Below, one piece after another: positions 23,832 through 31,118 of a stretch of DNA of 34,363 nucleotides. Below the pieces are notes generated by a model. The model saw only the letters and a program-made list of their open reading frames with translations, ran no database searches and was not told the origin of the DNA. The stretch is from an uncultured Megasphaera sp. (GTDB lineage: Bacteria; Bacillota; Negativicutes; Veillonellales; Megasphaeraceae): contig NZ_UQBH01000028.1 in the NCBI RefSeq assembly GCF_900539295.1, forward strand, positions 1 to 34,363, in the 5' to 3' direction. The position numbers and the translations under genes were made by a program. Within the stretch, counting starts at the first letter, position 1, and each line of letters opens with the position of its first letter.

Positions 23832-24251
23832 TTACCATCTCCAGGGCATGTGATAAGCGGCTTCCCAAATGGTTTTAGCTACGTCTACCGGCCGTTGTTT
23901 GGCCATGGGATTGGTGGAACGGTCGTATAAGGGGCCGTAGTCACCAACGTAGATGGCGCCGGTTTCGATGTTGTAGCTGTAATGCTGCGTCCTTGTGCCG
24001 GCGAGATACCCTTTCTCGGCATTATAAGTCAGGACATTGGCGGCCAACTTATAGTAGGGCGGATTGTAGTATTCGACGACGACGGACGTCTTGTCGACAT
24101 AGGTTCCATGCCCCATATGGCCGTATACCAGGACGATTTGATCATTGTCGTAAAGGGTAGGCGGGAAATAGAGGGCCTGGTTGGTGCCGGGAATCAGAAA
24201 CAGACTGATTGCGAAAAACAGGGCCAGCATCATCTTTGATAAATATTTCAT
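23832..24251 (-). CDS. Secreted protein of unknown function, tandem paralogue 2
   Basis: A 139-residue secreted protein, roughly two-thirds identical by eye to paralogue 1. It has the same signal peptide type (MKYLSKMMLALFFAISLFLI), the same GHMGHGTYVDKTSVV block, EYYNPPYYKLAAN and terminal TIWEAAYHMPWRW. The region between the signal cleavage site and GHMGHG and the segment around residues 100-120 are the least conserved. Promoter-proximal sequence and the ribosome site (AAAGGAATGTGATGTC) are identical to paralogue 1. A TATAAT-like -10 lies at about 24295. Function unknown. Confidence 0.8.
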   Translation of the reverse strand: MKYLSKMMLALFFAISLFLIPGTNQALYFPPTLYDNDQIVLVYGHMGHGTYVDKTSVVVEYYNPPYYKLAANVLTYNAEKGYLAGTRTQHYSYNIETGAIYVGDYGPLYDRSTNPMAKQRPVDVAKTIWEAAYHMPWRW

Positions 24252-24384
24252 GACATCACATTCCTTTCAAAATATATTCTATTAAGGCATATGTATTATA
24301 CCATAAAGTGAATAATGTGAGAAAGGTGTCCCTGCGAAATAAAGATGGGGCGATGTTTCTGACCAGCGGCAAAACGGCAAGGGG

Positions 24385-25128
24385 CTAAGGGCTGACGATG
24401 GCGATGTATCGTTCCAGCTCTTCTTGTTCGTAAGCTGAGATGAGGGCGGCCATCTGTTCCGGGTCATTGGCGTTACGGTGGTAGGCGTCGAAGCAATCGT
24501 AGTATTTACGGCGATCCGTAAACTTGATGTCGACAGGGAGAAGTCCGGCCTTTATGAGTTCCAAATTCAGCAGCAGTCGTCCTGTACGGCCGTTGCCGTC
24601 GATAAAGGGATGAATGGATTCAAATTCAAGATGGAGTAAAGCTGCGGCTTTCAGTATATGTTTTTCTGCTTTCCAGACGGCATACTGCTTAAGCAGTCTG
24701 TCGATGGCAGGCTCAATCATATAAGGCTGGGGCGGCGTGTGGAGGGCGCTGACGATGCGGACCGGTACTTTTCGGTATTTGCCGCGGTTTTCCCGGTCAT
24801 TCATTAATACCAGGGAATGGATGGTCTTGATCGTTTCTTCTGTAAGGAGCGCGTTGTGGGACGCCAACTCGATGATATAGTAAAAGGCATCTTTAAAGCC
24901 GATGACGTCGAGATGTTCACGCAGTGGCTTTTCGGCGATGGTAATGCCTTCCTGCAGAATCAGGTCTGTTTCACGGAGCGTCAATGTATTGCCTTCGATG
25001 GCATTGGAATTGTACGTCATCTCAATGATGAATTCTTCGCGAAGCCGCTGCCGCTCTGCCGGTTTCAATGGGGGCAGGCGATTCAATCTGTCCTTCAGAA
25101 AATCGATTTTGGTAAAGAGAGGATTCAT
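24385..25128 (-). CDS. Fic-family protein, autoinhibited, minimal form
   Basis: A 247-residue Fic protein without a C-terminal helix-turn-helix. The catalytic loop HPFIDGNGRTGR (H173) is intact and an N-terminal inhibitory motif SNAIEG (S41...E45-G46) is present, so it should be a self-restrained AMP transferase. Segments such as PVRIVSALHTPPQPYMI form the substrate-binding flap. The start at 25128 is chosen because AAAGGAG lies before it on the minus strand; the frame extends to 25200 without a better site. No clear terminator follows; the gap 24252-24384 between it and the secreted protein holds nothing else. It is distinct from the 400-residue Fic protein at 21202. Confidence 0.88.
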   Translation of the reverse strand: MNPLFTKIDFLKDRLNRLPPLKPAERQRLREEFIIEMTYNSNAIEGNTLTLRETDLILQEGITIAEKPLREHLDVIGFKDAFYYIIELASHNALLTEETIKTIHSLVLMNDRENRGKYRKVPVRIVSALHTPPQPYMIEPAIDRLLKQYAVWKAEKHILKAAALLHLEFESIHPFIDGNGRTGRLLLNLELIKAGLLPVDIKFTDRRKYYDCFDAYHRNANDPEQMAALISAYEQEELERYIAIVSP

Positions 25129-25223
25129 GGTGAAACTCCTTTCGAGACGCTGTCTTTTCCTATATATGACTTTACTAGGAGACGCCTTAAAAAGCAACAA
25201 ATCCCGCTGAAACAGGTGCGCTG

Positions 25224-25238
25224 TTGATTGAAAATCAC
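25224..25238 (+). promoter_or_regulatory. Weak FNR/CRP-family-like dyad upstream of the hemerythrin operon
   Basis: TTGAT-N5-ATCAC resembles an imperfect FNR/CRP-family site. It lies about 73 bp before a TATACT -10 (25311-25316) that has only a poor -35, as expected for an activated promoter. The match is imperfect and could be chance. Confidence 0.3.
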
Positions 25239-25382
25239 TTGGAACCGATTTATTTTTAAAAATTTTTCTACGCGTTGGAATAACAACGGATTATCTCTTG
25301 GCCTTCATGATATACTACGTTCAGAAGTTGAGAAAAGCGTCTCTGACATAGAGATAGATGAGATATACAGGAGGTAATTACT

Positions 25383-25583
25383 ATGGCAAAAATTACGACA
25401 GATATGATTATGGGCGATATCATCCGCCAGTACCCGCAGGTTGTTGATACCCTCGTGGCTCAGGGCATGCACTGCTTAGGCTGCCCGTCGTCCCAGCAGG
25501 AAAGCCTGGCTAATGCCTGCTTCGTTCACGGACTCGACCCGGAAGCTGTTGCCGGTGCCGTTAACGCTGTTTTAGATAAATAA
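25383..25583 (+). CDS. DUF1858 domain protein (hybrid-cluster-protein-associated redox disulfide type)
   Basis: A 66-residue single-domain cytosolic protein. ITTDMIMGDIIRQYPQVVDT at the start and GMHCLGCPSSQQESLANAC match the DUF1858 pattern, with the CxxC pair and a third cysteine thought to be redox-active or metal-binding. Such proteins occur beside hybrid cluster protein or hemerythrin genes in anaerobes. AGGAGG is 8 bp before the ATG. It begins a three-gene unit with short spacers (15 and 21 bp). Confidence 0.88.
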   Translation: MAKITTDMIMGDIIRQYPQVVDTLVAQGMHCLGCPSSQQESLANACFVHGLDPEAVAGAVNAVLDK

Positions 25584-25598
25584 GAGGAGGGGTAGACG

Positions 25599-26186
25599 AT
25601 GAGTGCATTCTTAGGACCGATCCATTTTTGGTTATACAATAAAATCCAGTTTCAGGAAAATCTGATCGACGAACTCGTCGCTTACGTTACGGCTAAGGGC
25701 TGGAGCGATAAGGCTGACCAGTACGTCAGCACGGATCGCCGCAAACTCGACGAAGTCATCGACGAAGCCAACATCCACGGATGGCTCCAGTCTCGCATCC
25801 ACGATGCTGAAGGCCGCTATGCCGCTCTGGTTCTCGATGCAGCCGGCGACGATGCCGAAAAATTCGACGCTTTGAAACAGGCTGCTCATGATTTTGGCGT
25901 TAAACAGGGCCTTCAGGCCGCAACGGCACCGGAAGCCTTCCACCGTCTCGACGATCTTCTCCTCGACGGCATGCCCTGCGACCAGGTCAACCGCGTCCGC
26001 GAAAGCGACGATGCCCGCATTGCCTGGGATCGTACAATCGATCTTCACAGTGAATTTTGGCAGGGTCACGGCGACCGCTACTATGCCCTGCGTCAGGCCT
26101 TGGTCGACGGACTCCTGTCGGCTACGGGCTACGCCTTAGAAAATCCGGCCGAAGGCCAATATGAAATCGTAAAGAAATCTGCTTAA
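25599..26186 (+). CDS. Conserved hypothetical protein in the hemerythrin operon
   Basis: A 195-residue soluble protein starting MSAFLGPIHFWLYNKIQFQE; the GPIHFWLYNKI opening looks like a conserved family signature. The remainder is mostly helical and acidic, with H and E residues in DLHSEFWQGHGDRYYALR that could bind metal or haem. No membrane segment or signal. Its place between a redox DUF1858 protein and a hemerythrin suggests a role in oxygen or nitric-oxide protection, but I cannot name the family. GAGGAGGGG precedes the ATG. Confidence 0.75.
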   Translation: MSAFLGPIHFWLYNKIQFQENLIDELVAYVTAKGWSDKADQYVSTDRRKLDEVIDEANIHGWLQSRIHDAEGRYAALVLDAAGDDAEKFDALKQAAHDFGVKQGLQAATAPEAFHRLDDLLLDGMPCDQVNRVRESDDARIAWDRTIDLHSEFWQGHGDRYYALRQALVDGLLSATGYALENPAEGQYEIVKKSA

Positions 26187-26207
26187 TAAGAAAGAGAGGG
26201 ATGCATT

Positions 26208-26774
26208 ATGATGTACTGCACGGAAGTCATGGTCGAACAGCACGCCAATATTTCCCGTATGCTTAAAATCATTCAGGCCGCTTGTTGTGCCATCTTAGAA
26301 GGCGGCGAAGTCGATCAAAAGGAATTTGCCGACATCATCGACTTTATCCGTAACTACGCTGACAATCACCACCATCGTCGGGAAGAAGAAGTCCTTTTCC
26401 CGGAAATGGTCGATAACCTGGAAGAAGTTGCGTCAATCATCATCAAACACGGTATGCTCGTCGAACACGACTTGGTCCGCGCTCATGTGCGTGCCCTCGA
26501 AGAAGCACTGAAGCTTTACGACGAAGAACCGAAAACGGAACATAAACTCCAAATTCTGGCAGAAGCCATGGCCTATGCCAATCGCCTGCAGATGCACGTC
26601 GAAAAAGAAAACAACGTCGTCTATCCCCTGGCTGACCGCAGCCTTCCTGAAAATATCAAGGAAAAAATCGATAAGACGGTCAAAGACTTCGAAAAAGAAG
26701 AAGATCCGGCCTTCGTACAAGGCTACCTGGACCTCTTAGACCGCTTAGAAAAGAAATATCATATTGCTGCCTAA
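26208..26774 (+). CDS. Hemerythrin-domain protein
   Basis: A 188-residue cytosolic four-helix-bundle protein with a di-iron site. Ligand-like residues occur in the expected order: VEQHANI, NHHHRREEE, LVEHDLVRAH and MHVEKENNVVYP. Bacterial hemerythrins of this kind bind oxygen or nitric oxide and protect Fe-S enzymes. AGAGAGGG precedes the ATG at 26208. It is the third gene of its operon and is followed by a strong terminator. Confidence 0.92.
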   Translation: MMYCTEVMVEQHANISRMLKIIQAACCAILEGGEVDQKEFADIIDFIRNYADNHHHRREEEVLFPEMVDNLEEVASIIIKHGMLVEHDLVRAHVRALEEALKLYDEEPKTEHKLQILAEAMAYANRLQMHVEKENNVVYPLADRSLPENIKEKIDKTVKDFEKEEDPAFVQGYLDLLDRLEKKYHIAA

Positions 26775-26785
26775 CGGAGATACGA

Positions 26786-26832
26786 AAAGACCGATGAAAC
26801 TGCACGATAAATGCAGTCTCATCGGTCTTTTT
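26786..26832. terminator. Terminator after the hemerythrin operon
   Basis: Stem AAAGACCGATGA/TCATCGGTCTTT with an inner ACTGCA/TGCAGT hairpin, then six T on the plus strand. The minus side has TTTTCG and may also end the convergent threonine aldolase gene. Confidence 0.88.
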
Positions 26833-26932
26833 TATGTACTCATGAAGGTGCATGCAGAGGAGACGCTTTACTGACCCCGGCATGACAGGCCTTCAGCGTT
26901 ATTTCTTAAGGGGAAAATCGTATATGCCGGTT

Positions 26933-27976
26933 TTAAAGCCCTTTCAGGCATTCGATGAGTTTATCCGTGTCTTCTTTGGTCGTAGCCCAGCTGGTTGCCA
27001 GACGGATGACGGTATGATTATCGTCATAGGCTTCCCACGTGCTGCAGGCGACTTTTTTACTGAGGGAGGTTAATTTTTGATTGTCCATGATGACGAAAAT
27101 CTGGTTGGTCGCTGTCGGAAAATAGAGGTCGAAGCCATTTTCTTTCAAGGCCTTGCGGATGGCGTCGGCGTGTTCGATGGCTGTCTTGCCGATTCTTTCA
27201 TAGCAGTCGTCGCTGAATAAGACGTCGAATTGCGTGCCTAGGAGCCAGCCTTTTGCCAAGAGGGCGCCGTGCTGCTTGATGGTCGTGAAGAAATGGGGAA
27301 TGAGTCCCTTTTTGGGAAGGACGACGGCTTCGCCGATGAGGGCGCCGCATTTTGTGCCGCCAATATAAAAGGCCGTGCAGTACGTCGCTAAATCGGCTAA
27401 GGTGACATCGTTTTCCGGCGTCGACAAGGCATAGGCCAGGCGGGCGCCGTCGGCGTAGAGGGAGAGACTGTATTTTTTGCAGACATCGGAAAGTTCTGCC
27501 AATTCCTGTTTGGTGTACAGCGTGCCGTATTCCGTAGGCTGGGAAATGTAGACCATGCCGGGCTGTACCAAATGATCTTTGGAAGCGTCGGCCTCAAAAT
27601 TTTCCATGAAGCGGGCGACGTCGGAGGCCGAAAGCTTTCCCTGATGCTGGGGGAGTTCGATGACTTTGTGTCCTGTATATTCAATGGCCCCGGCTTCATG
27701 GATGCTGACGTGGCCTGTCGAGGCGGCGATGACGCCTTCGTAGCGGCGTAAGATGGCATCGATGACGACGGCGTTAGTCTGAGTGCCGCCGCTTAAAAAG
27801 TAGACTTCTCCTTCCGGGCAGCGGCAGGCATCGAGAATTTTTTGGCGGGCTCCTTCACAGATGCCGTCGGTCCCGTAGCCGTCCTGGGGAATCGTATTGA
27901 TGGCTGTCAGCCTTTCTAAAATGGCCGGGTAGGCGCCTTCCATATAGTCGGAAGCAAAGGGTAATAAGGTATTCAT
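26933..27976 (-). CDS. Low-specificity L-threonine aldolase family protein (PLP-dependent)
   Basis: A 347-residue PLP enzyme that cleaves L-threonine or L-allo-threonine to glycine and acetaldehyde. The substrate/PLP region has FLSGGTQTNAVV and STGHVSIHEAGA; SQPTEYGTLY follows; DGARLAYAL holds the aspartate that contacts the pyridine nitrogen; and K209 in YIGGTKCGAL is the Schiff-base lysine. The length is normal. AGGAGG on the minus strand precedes the ATG at 27976. It is divergent from a LysR regulator 113 bp away, which is its likely controller. Phenylserine or other beta-hydroxy amino acids could also be substrates. Confidence 0.92.
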   Translation of the reverse strand: MNTLLPFASDYMEGAYPAILERLTAINTIPQDGYGTDGICEGARQKILDACRCPEGEVYFLSGGTQTNAVVIDAILRRYEGVIAASTGHVSIHEAGAIEYTGHKVIELPQHQGKLSASDVARFMENFEADASKDHLVQPGMVYISQPTEYGTLYTKQELAELSDVCKKYSLSLYADGARLAYALSTPENDVTLADLATYCTAFYIGGTKCGALIGEAVVLPKKGLIPHFFTTIKQHGALLAKGWLLGTQFDVLFSDDCYERIGKTAIEHADAIRKALKENGFDLYFPTATNQIFVIMDNQKLTSLSKKVACSTWEAYDDNHTVIRLATSWATTKEDTDKLIECLKGL

Positions 27977-28017
27977 AACTAACCTCCTGTGGATGATTGT
28001 TTTTTACGGATGGCCTC

Positions 28018-28046
28018 ATTATAAGCTACAATAGGGTATGACACAA
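28018..28046 (-). promoter_or_regulatory. Promoter of the threonine aldolase gene
   Basis: Minus strand TTGTGT (28041-28046) and TATAAT (28018-28023), spacer 17 bp. It lies inside the divergent spacer, where the LysR regulator would be expected to bind. Confidence 0.7.
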
Positions 28047-28089
28047 GCTGTAATTTATCATATTCGTCATGAGAAAATGGGTGAACAAC

Positions 28090-29007
28090 ATGGACAGTAT
28101 CAAATGCCAGGCCTTGCTCCTGGCCATTCAACACGGAAGTTTGACCGCAGCCGGTAAGGAACTCGGCTATACGCAGTCGGGCATAACCCGCATGATTCGG
28201 TCGTTAGAAGAAGAAATCGGATTTCCCCTCTTAGTGCGGAACAATCAAGGCGTCCAACCGTCGGCCAACGGCCGGCAGATGATGCCCGTCTTTCAGGAAG
28301 TCGTCCGGGCGTCCCAAAAGGCCGTCGACCTCGGCGCTGCCATTCAAGGCGTTTTGGCCGGTGTCCTTAACGTCGGCTGCTACTACAGCATTGCCGCTGC
28401 CTGGATGCCGAAAATCCTCAGTAAGTTTCAAGAACTCTACCCCAACGTATCGGTCCATCTCATGGAAGGTACTAATCAAGAATTGGCTCAGTGGCTCGAT
28501 GAAAAGACAATCGACTGCTGCCTGTCGGCAAAGTTCGGAAACGACGTGACCTATGACTGGATTCCCTTATATGAAGACGAACTCGTCGTCTGGCTGCCGC
28601 CGGATCATCCCTGGACGGCAGAAGATGCCATTACCTTGGCACACCTCGACGACGCGCCTTTCGTCATCCCCCTTCCTAATCGCGATACCGATATCGACCG
28701 CTTTTTGGCGGCCAACTTCCTCGAACCGGATATCCGCTTCACGACCAGTGACCCCTATACTGCCTACTGCATGGTCGAAGAAGGCCTGGGCATCAGCCTG
28801 AACAATCGCTTGACGACCAAACGCTGGAACGGTCGCGTCGTCCTGCGCCCCTTTGAGCCGGCCCAGCATATCTCCTTGGGCATTGCCGTCCCCGACATCC
28901 AAGAACTGTCGCCGGCGACGAGCAAATTCATCGCCCAAGTCTGGCAGACTGTACAAGGCGAAACAGCACAAGATGCTGGAGATGGGAAAAAACAAGGCGA
29001 TGCCTGA
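28090..29007 (+). CDS. LysR-family transcriptional regulator
   Basis: A 305-residue regulator with an N-terminal winged helix-turn-helix (about 1-60: ALLLAIQHGSLTAAGKELGY then TQSGITRMIRSLEEEIGFPL) and a periplasmic-binding-like effector domain (about 90-295). The ATG at 28090 gives the standard LysR start (MDSIKCQALL) and has GGGTGA before it; the in-frame ATG at 28069 would add seven residues and lacks a ribosome site. The divergent threonine aldolase gene is the probable target. The effector is unknown. Confidence 0.9.
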   Translation: MDSIKCQALLLAIQHGSLTAAGKELGYTQSGITRMIRSLEEEIGFPLLVRNNQGVQPSANGRQMMPVFQEVVRASQKAVDLGAAIQGVLAGVLNVGCYYSIAAAWMPKILSKFQELYPNVSVHLMEGTNQELAQWLDEKTIDCCLSAKFGNDVTYDWIPLYEDELVVWLPPDHPWTAEDAITLAHLDDAPFVIPLPNRDTDIDRFLAANFLEPDIRFTTSDPYTAYCMVEEGLGISLNNRLTTKRWNGRVVLRPFEPAQHISLGIAVPDIQELSPATSKFIAQVWQTVQGETAQDAGDGKKQGDA

Positions 29008-29638
29008 AAACCGTCAAAGGGATTAGACTCGGTTTTACCTGATTATAACTGCATAGACTGCATGGTAAAGGTCATGAATCTTAGTTTCTATAAGGTTCGT
29101 GGCCTTTTTTCAAATCGATTTCGATATTCCCCTCTTGGAACCTTTGATGATAGCCAAGAGGGTAAGTGGACAATGAGGTGCCCAATCGAAGACGGAGTCT
29201 GGGGCAGGTCATGGAATGGGAGCCGAACAGATCGGAATGGCGGGCAGGGAGCTTCAGTCAAGAAAACGCCAAAACAGATGAATCTATTTGTATAGACAAA
29301 ATATGTCGTTTTTAGTTTGTATAATATAATTAATAATTTATAAAATAATATGATATAAAAATGTGTTTATTTTATAACATATGGTATAATATATATTATA
29401 ATTTTAAGGTAAAAGAAGCGGACGACGTGATAACGGTAAGATTCTAAACATAGATGTATATAAGAAAATAGGTAAAATGTATATTGTAGAATGACTCGTC
29501 AAAAAGCTATTCTGTGAAACTATGATGATTTCGTAAACGAGCTGCTTTGACAGGACGGGAAAAATAAGCAGTCGGCAGACATCATAGGATAATGAGTTTT
29601 GTTGTTGTTAGATCTACCCAGTGGAGATGAAATCAATT
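29008..29638. other. Gene-free spacer with an extremely AT-rich core
   Basis: I find no convincing gene. 29007-29036 has a weak AAAACCG/CGGTTTT hairpin that may end the LysR transcript. 29130-29162 has a perfect 9 bp hairpin CCCTCTTGG/CCAAGAGGG. About 29296-29405 is close to 90% A+T by eye, with TATAAT at 29320-29325 and 29385-29390 but no good -35. The remaining ~230 bp before the first accessory gene could be a long leader. The composition change suggests a boundary of acquired DNA. Confidence 0.55.
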
Positions 29639-29908
29639 ATGAAACCATCGTTGAATCGGATATTTCAGAAGGGGAATTCAGAACGGCAAGAGCGCAGACC
29701 GAGTAAGTGCATGAATCAGGAAGATGAATATAAGAAAACCGGTTCTCAGATCGGCAGTACGATAGCCGGGGCAGGTACGGCAGAACAGGTACGGCAGCAT
29801 GCAGTGCAGCAATTCGTCCCGGATACGTACACGGGACATCGAAAGGTCTATGATGATCCCAATGCCAAATTGCCGCCCAAAAGGCTCTCTTTACAGAGGG
29901 AGCGGTAG
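29639..29908 (+). pseudogene. N-terminal fragment of a frameshifted HNH-like/glycine-zipper protein
   Basis: Ninety codons in a frame one base out from the next entry. The ATG at 29639 is supported by GGAG at 29623-29626; in-frame GTG 29621 and ATG 29627 are earlier but lack a site. Residues 1-40 are basic and polar, then ETQ-like and glycine-rich (TGSQIGSTIAGAGTAEQV). After YDDPNAK (to 29869) this frame turns to LPPKRLSLQRER and stops, whereas the other frame continues IAAQKALFTEGAVVKDPYTG into the next entry. One missing base, most simply an A in the AAA at 29867-29869, explains the split. The repaired protein would have about 487 residues. Confidence 0.65.
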
Positions 29909-29931
29909 TAAAAGATCCCTACACCGGGGAA

Positions 29932-31101
29932 GTGCTGGTACTGACGAAAAAAGAGGCGACGCTCCTCTACGGTAAAGATTGGGCCAAACATTTAGCGGAA
30001 AGTGATCAGATAAAGCCCTTAGAAGAAATCTATAATGAAACCAAGGACAATCCTTGGCGGGCCCATGAAGACCGGAAGGGTATCGCCAATTCAAAAGAGC
30101 ATATCCGCGTGACTTCGCGGCAATATAATAATGCCAAGGAGAGTCGCACGAATACGGATTTGGTAGAAAATAAACCGTACCGGAAGAAAACGGGCGTCAA
30201 AATACCCCGAGGCGGGGGCCAACGGGCCGTCCGGGATGATGACAATGCATCGACCGGCATTCATCGTCAGGTACGCCACAAATCAATTGAAAATATCATT
30301 TCTACGGGACACCAAGCAGGCCTGCAAGTCGGTGCTTCTGCCGGGGCCACGGCCGTTTCCATTGCAACGATACAGAATATCGTGTTGGTCATTAGAGGTG
30401 AAAAAGAGCCAGGCGATGCGATAAAAGATATTGCGGCAACGGGTGGGCAAGCCGCCGTTACCGGCTATGTGACGGGAGGAGGATTGACCGTTCTGTCCCA
30501 AACCTTATCTCAATCTTCCTCCGGCTTTATCCAGGGCCTGATGAAATCGAACGTTCCAGGTCTCGTTATTACCTCGTGCATAGCTTTTGGCAATACGCTG
30601 AATCGCTACGCCTGTGGAAAAATATCTACAAAAGTCTGTTTGACGGAATTAGGCGCCGACGGCTTTAAGATGTGGAGCGTCGGCTGTTCGATGGGCATGG
30701 GTCAGGCCCTTATCCCCGTGCCGGTTGTGGGCGCTGCCGTCGGGGCGGCCGTGGGAGCAGTCATGACGGGATCCTGTTACACGATGCTTCTCGGGAGTCT
30801 GGGTGATACGGAAGAACTTCGCTATCGGCAAAAACTTATATGTCAATGCCAGGAAGCGGCAACACAGGCCCATCAGTATCGAAGGGAACTGCAAGCGCAT
30901 ATGGATGCCTATTTTGCCGATTACGGCCGGTGCTTTGATGAAGCCTTGGCGGGAATTCGTTTTTCCTTTGCCGCCGGGGATACGGACGGTATCATTCGAA
31001 GTGCCAATCAAATCACGCTTAAAGTCGGCGGTGCCGTTAAATATGAGTCGTGCGATGAATTTAAAACCTTCATTGACGATGAAGCAGAAGACCTGTTTTA
31101 A
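29932..31101 (+). CDS. HNH-like domain plus glycine-zipper hydrophobic protein (main part of the frameshifted gene)
   Basis: 389 codons from a GTG at 29932; the same frame is open from 29857, so real homology probably begins upstream across the frameshift. DPYTGEVLVLTKKEA, then HLAESDQIKPLEEIY and NSKEHIRVTSRQYNNAKESR, resemble an HNH endonuclease core, with DQI where DHI would be expected, so the general-base histidine may be lost. Next comes a long glycine/alanine-rich hydrophobic region (about residues 110-290: GASAGATAVSIATIQNIVLV, GGQAAVTGYVTGGGLTVLS, VPVVGAAVGAAVGAVMTG), which could insert in membranes. The C-terminal 80 residues are amphipathic and charged. It is followed 17 bp later by the next module gene. 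Function unknown; a defence or toxin role is possible. Confidence 0.6.
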   Translation: MLVLTKKEATLLYGKDWAKHLAESDQIKPLEEIYNETKDNPWRAHEDRKGIANSKEHIRVTSRQYNNAKESRTNTDLVENKPYRKKTGVKIPRGGGQRAVRDDDNASTGIHRQVRHKSIENIISTGHQAGLQVGASAGATAVSIATIQNIVLVIRGEKEPGDAIKDIAATGGQAAVTGYVTGGGLTVLSQTLSQSSSGFIQGLMKSNVPGLVITSCIAFGNTLNRYACGKISTKVCLTELGADGFKMWSVGCSMGMGQALIPVPVVGAAVGAAVGAVMTGSCYTMLLGSLGDTEELRYRQKLICQCQEAATQAHQYRRELQAHMDAYFADYGRCFDEALAGIRFSFAAGDTDGIIRSANQITLKVGGAVKYESCDEFKTFIDDEAEDLF

Positions 31102-31118
31102 CTGGGGAGGGGAGTTTC

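Larger units (their letters stand above)
23072..24275 (-). repeat. Tandem duplication of about 690 bp carrying the secreted-protein genes
   Basis: Start codons of the two genes lie 690 bp apart. Each unit includes the ribosome site, the coding region and the GGTCTTGTG/CACAAGACC terminator. The intergenic parts between terminator and next gene have diverged more than the coding regions. Confidence 0.75.

Noticed and set aside
29062..29295. A 77-codon open frame on the plus strand after the LysR gene
   Set aside because: No ribosome site, odd composition, overlaps a hairpin at 29130-29162, and no family resemblance.
29857..29880. Programmed -1 frameshift joining the two parts of the HNH-like gene
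   Set aside because: No classic slippery heptamer or clear downstream pseudoknot is visible at the junction; a simple indel in the A run is more likely.
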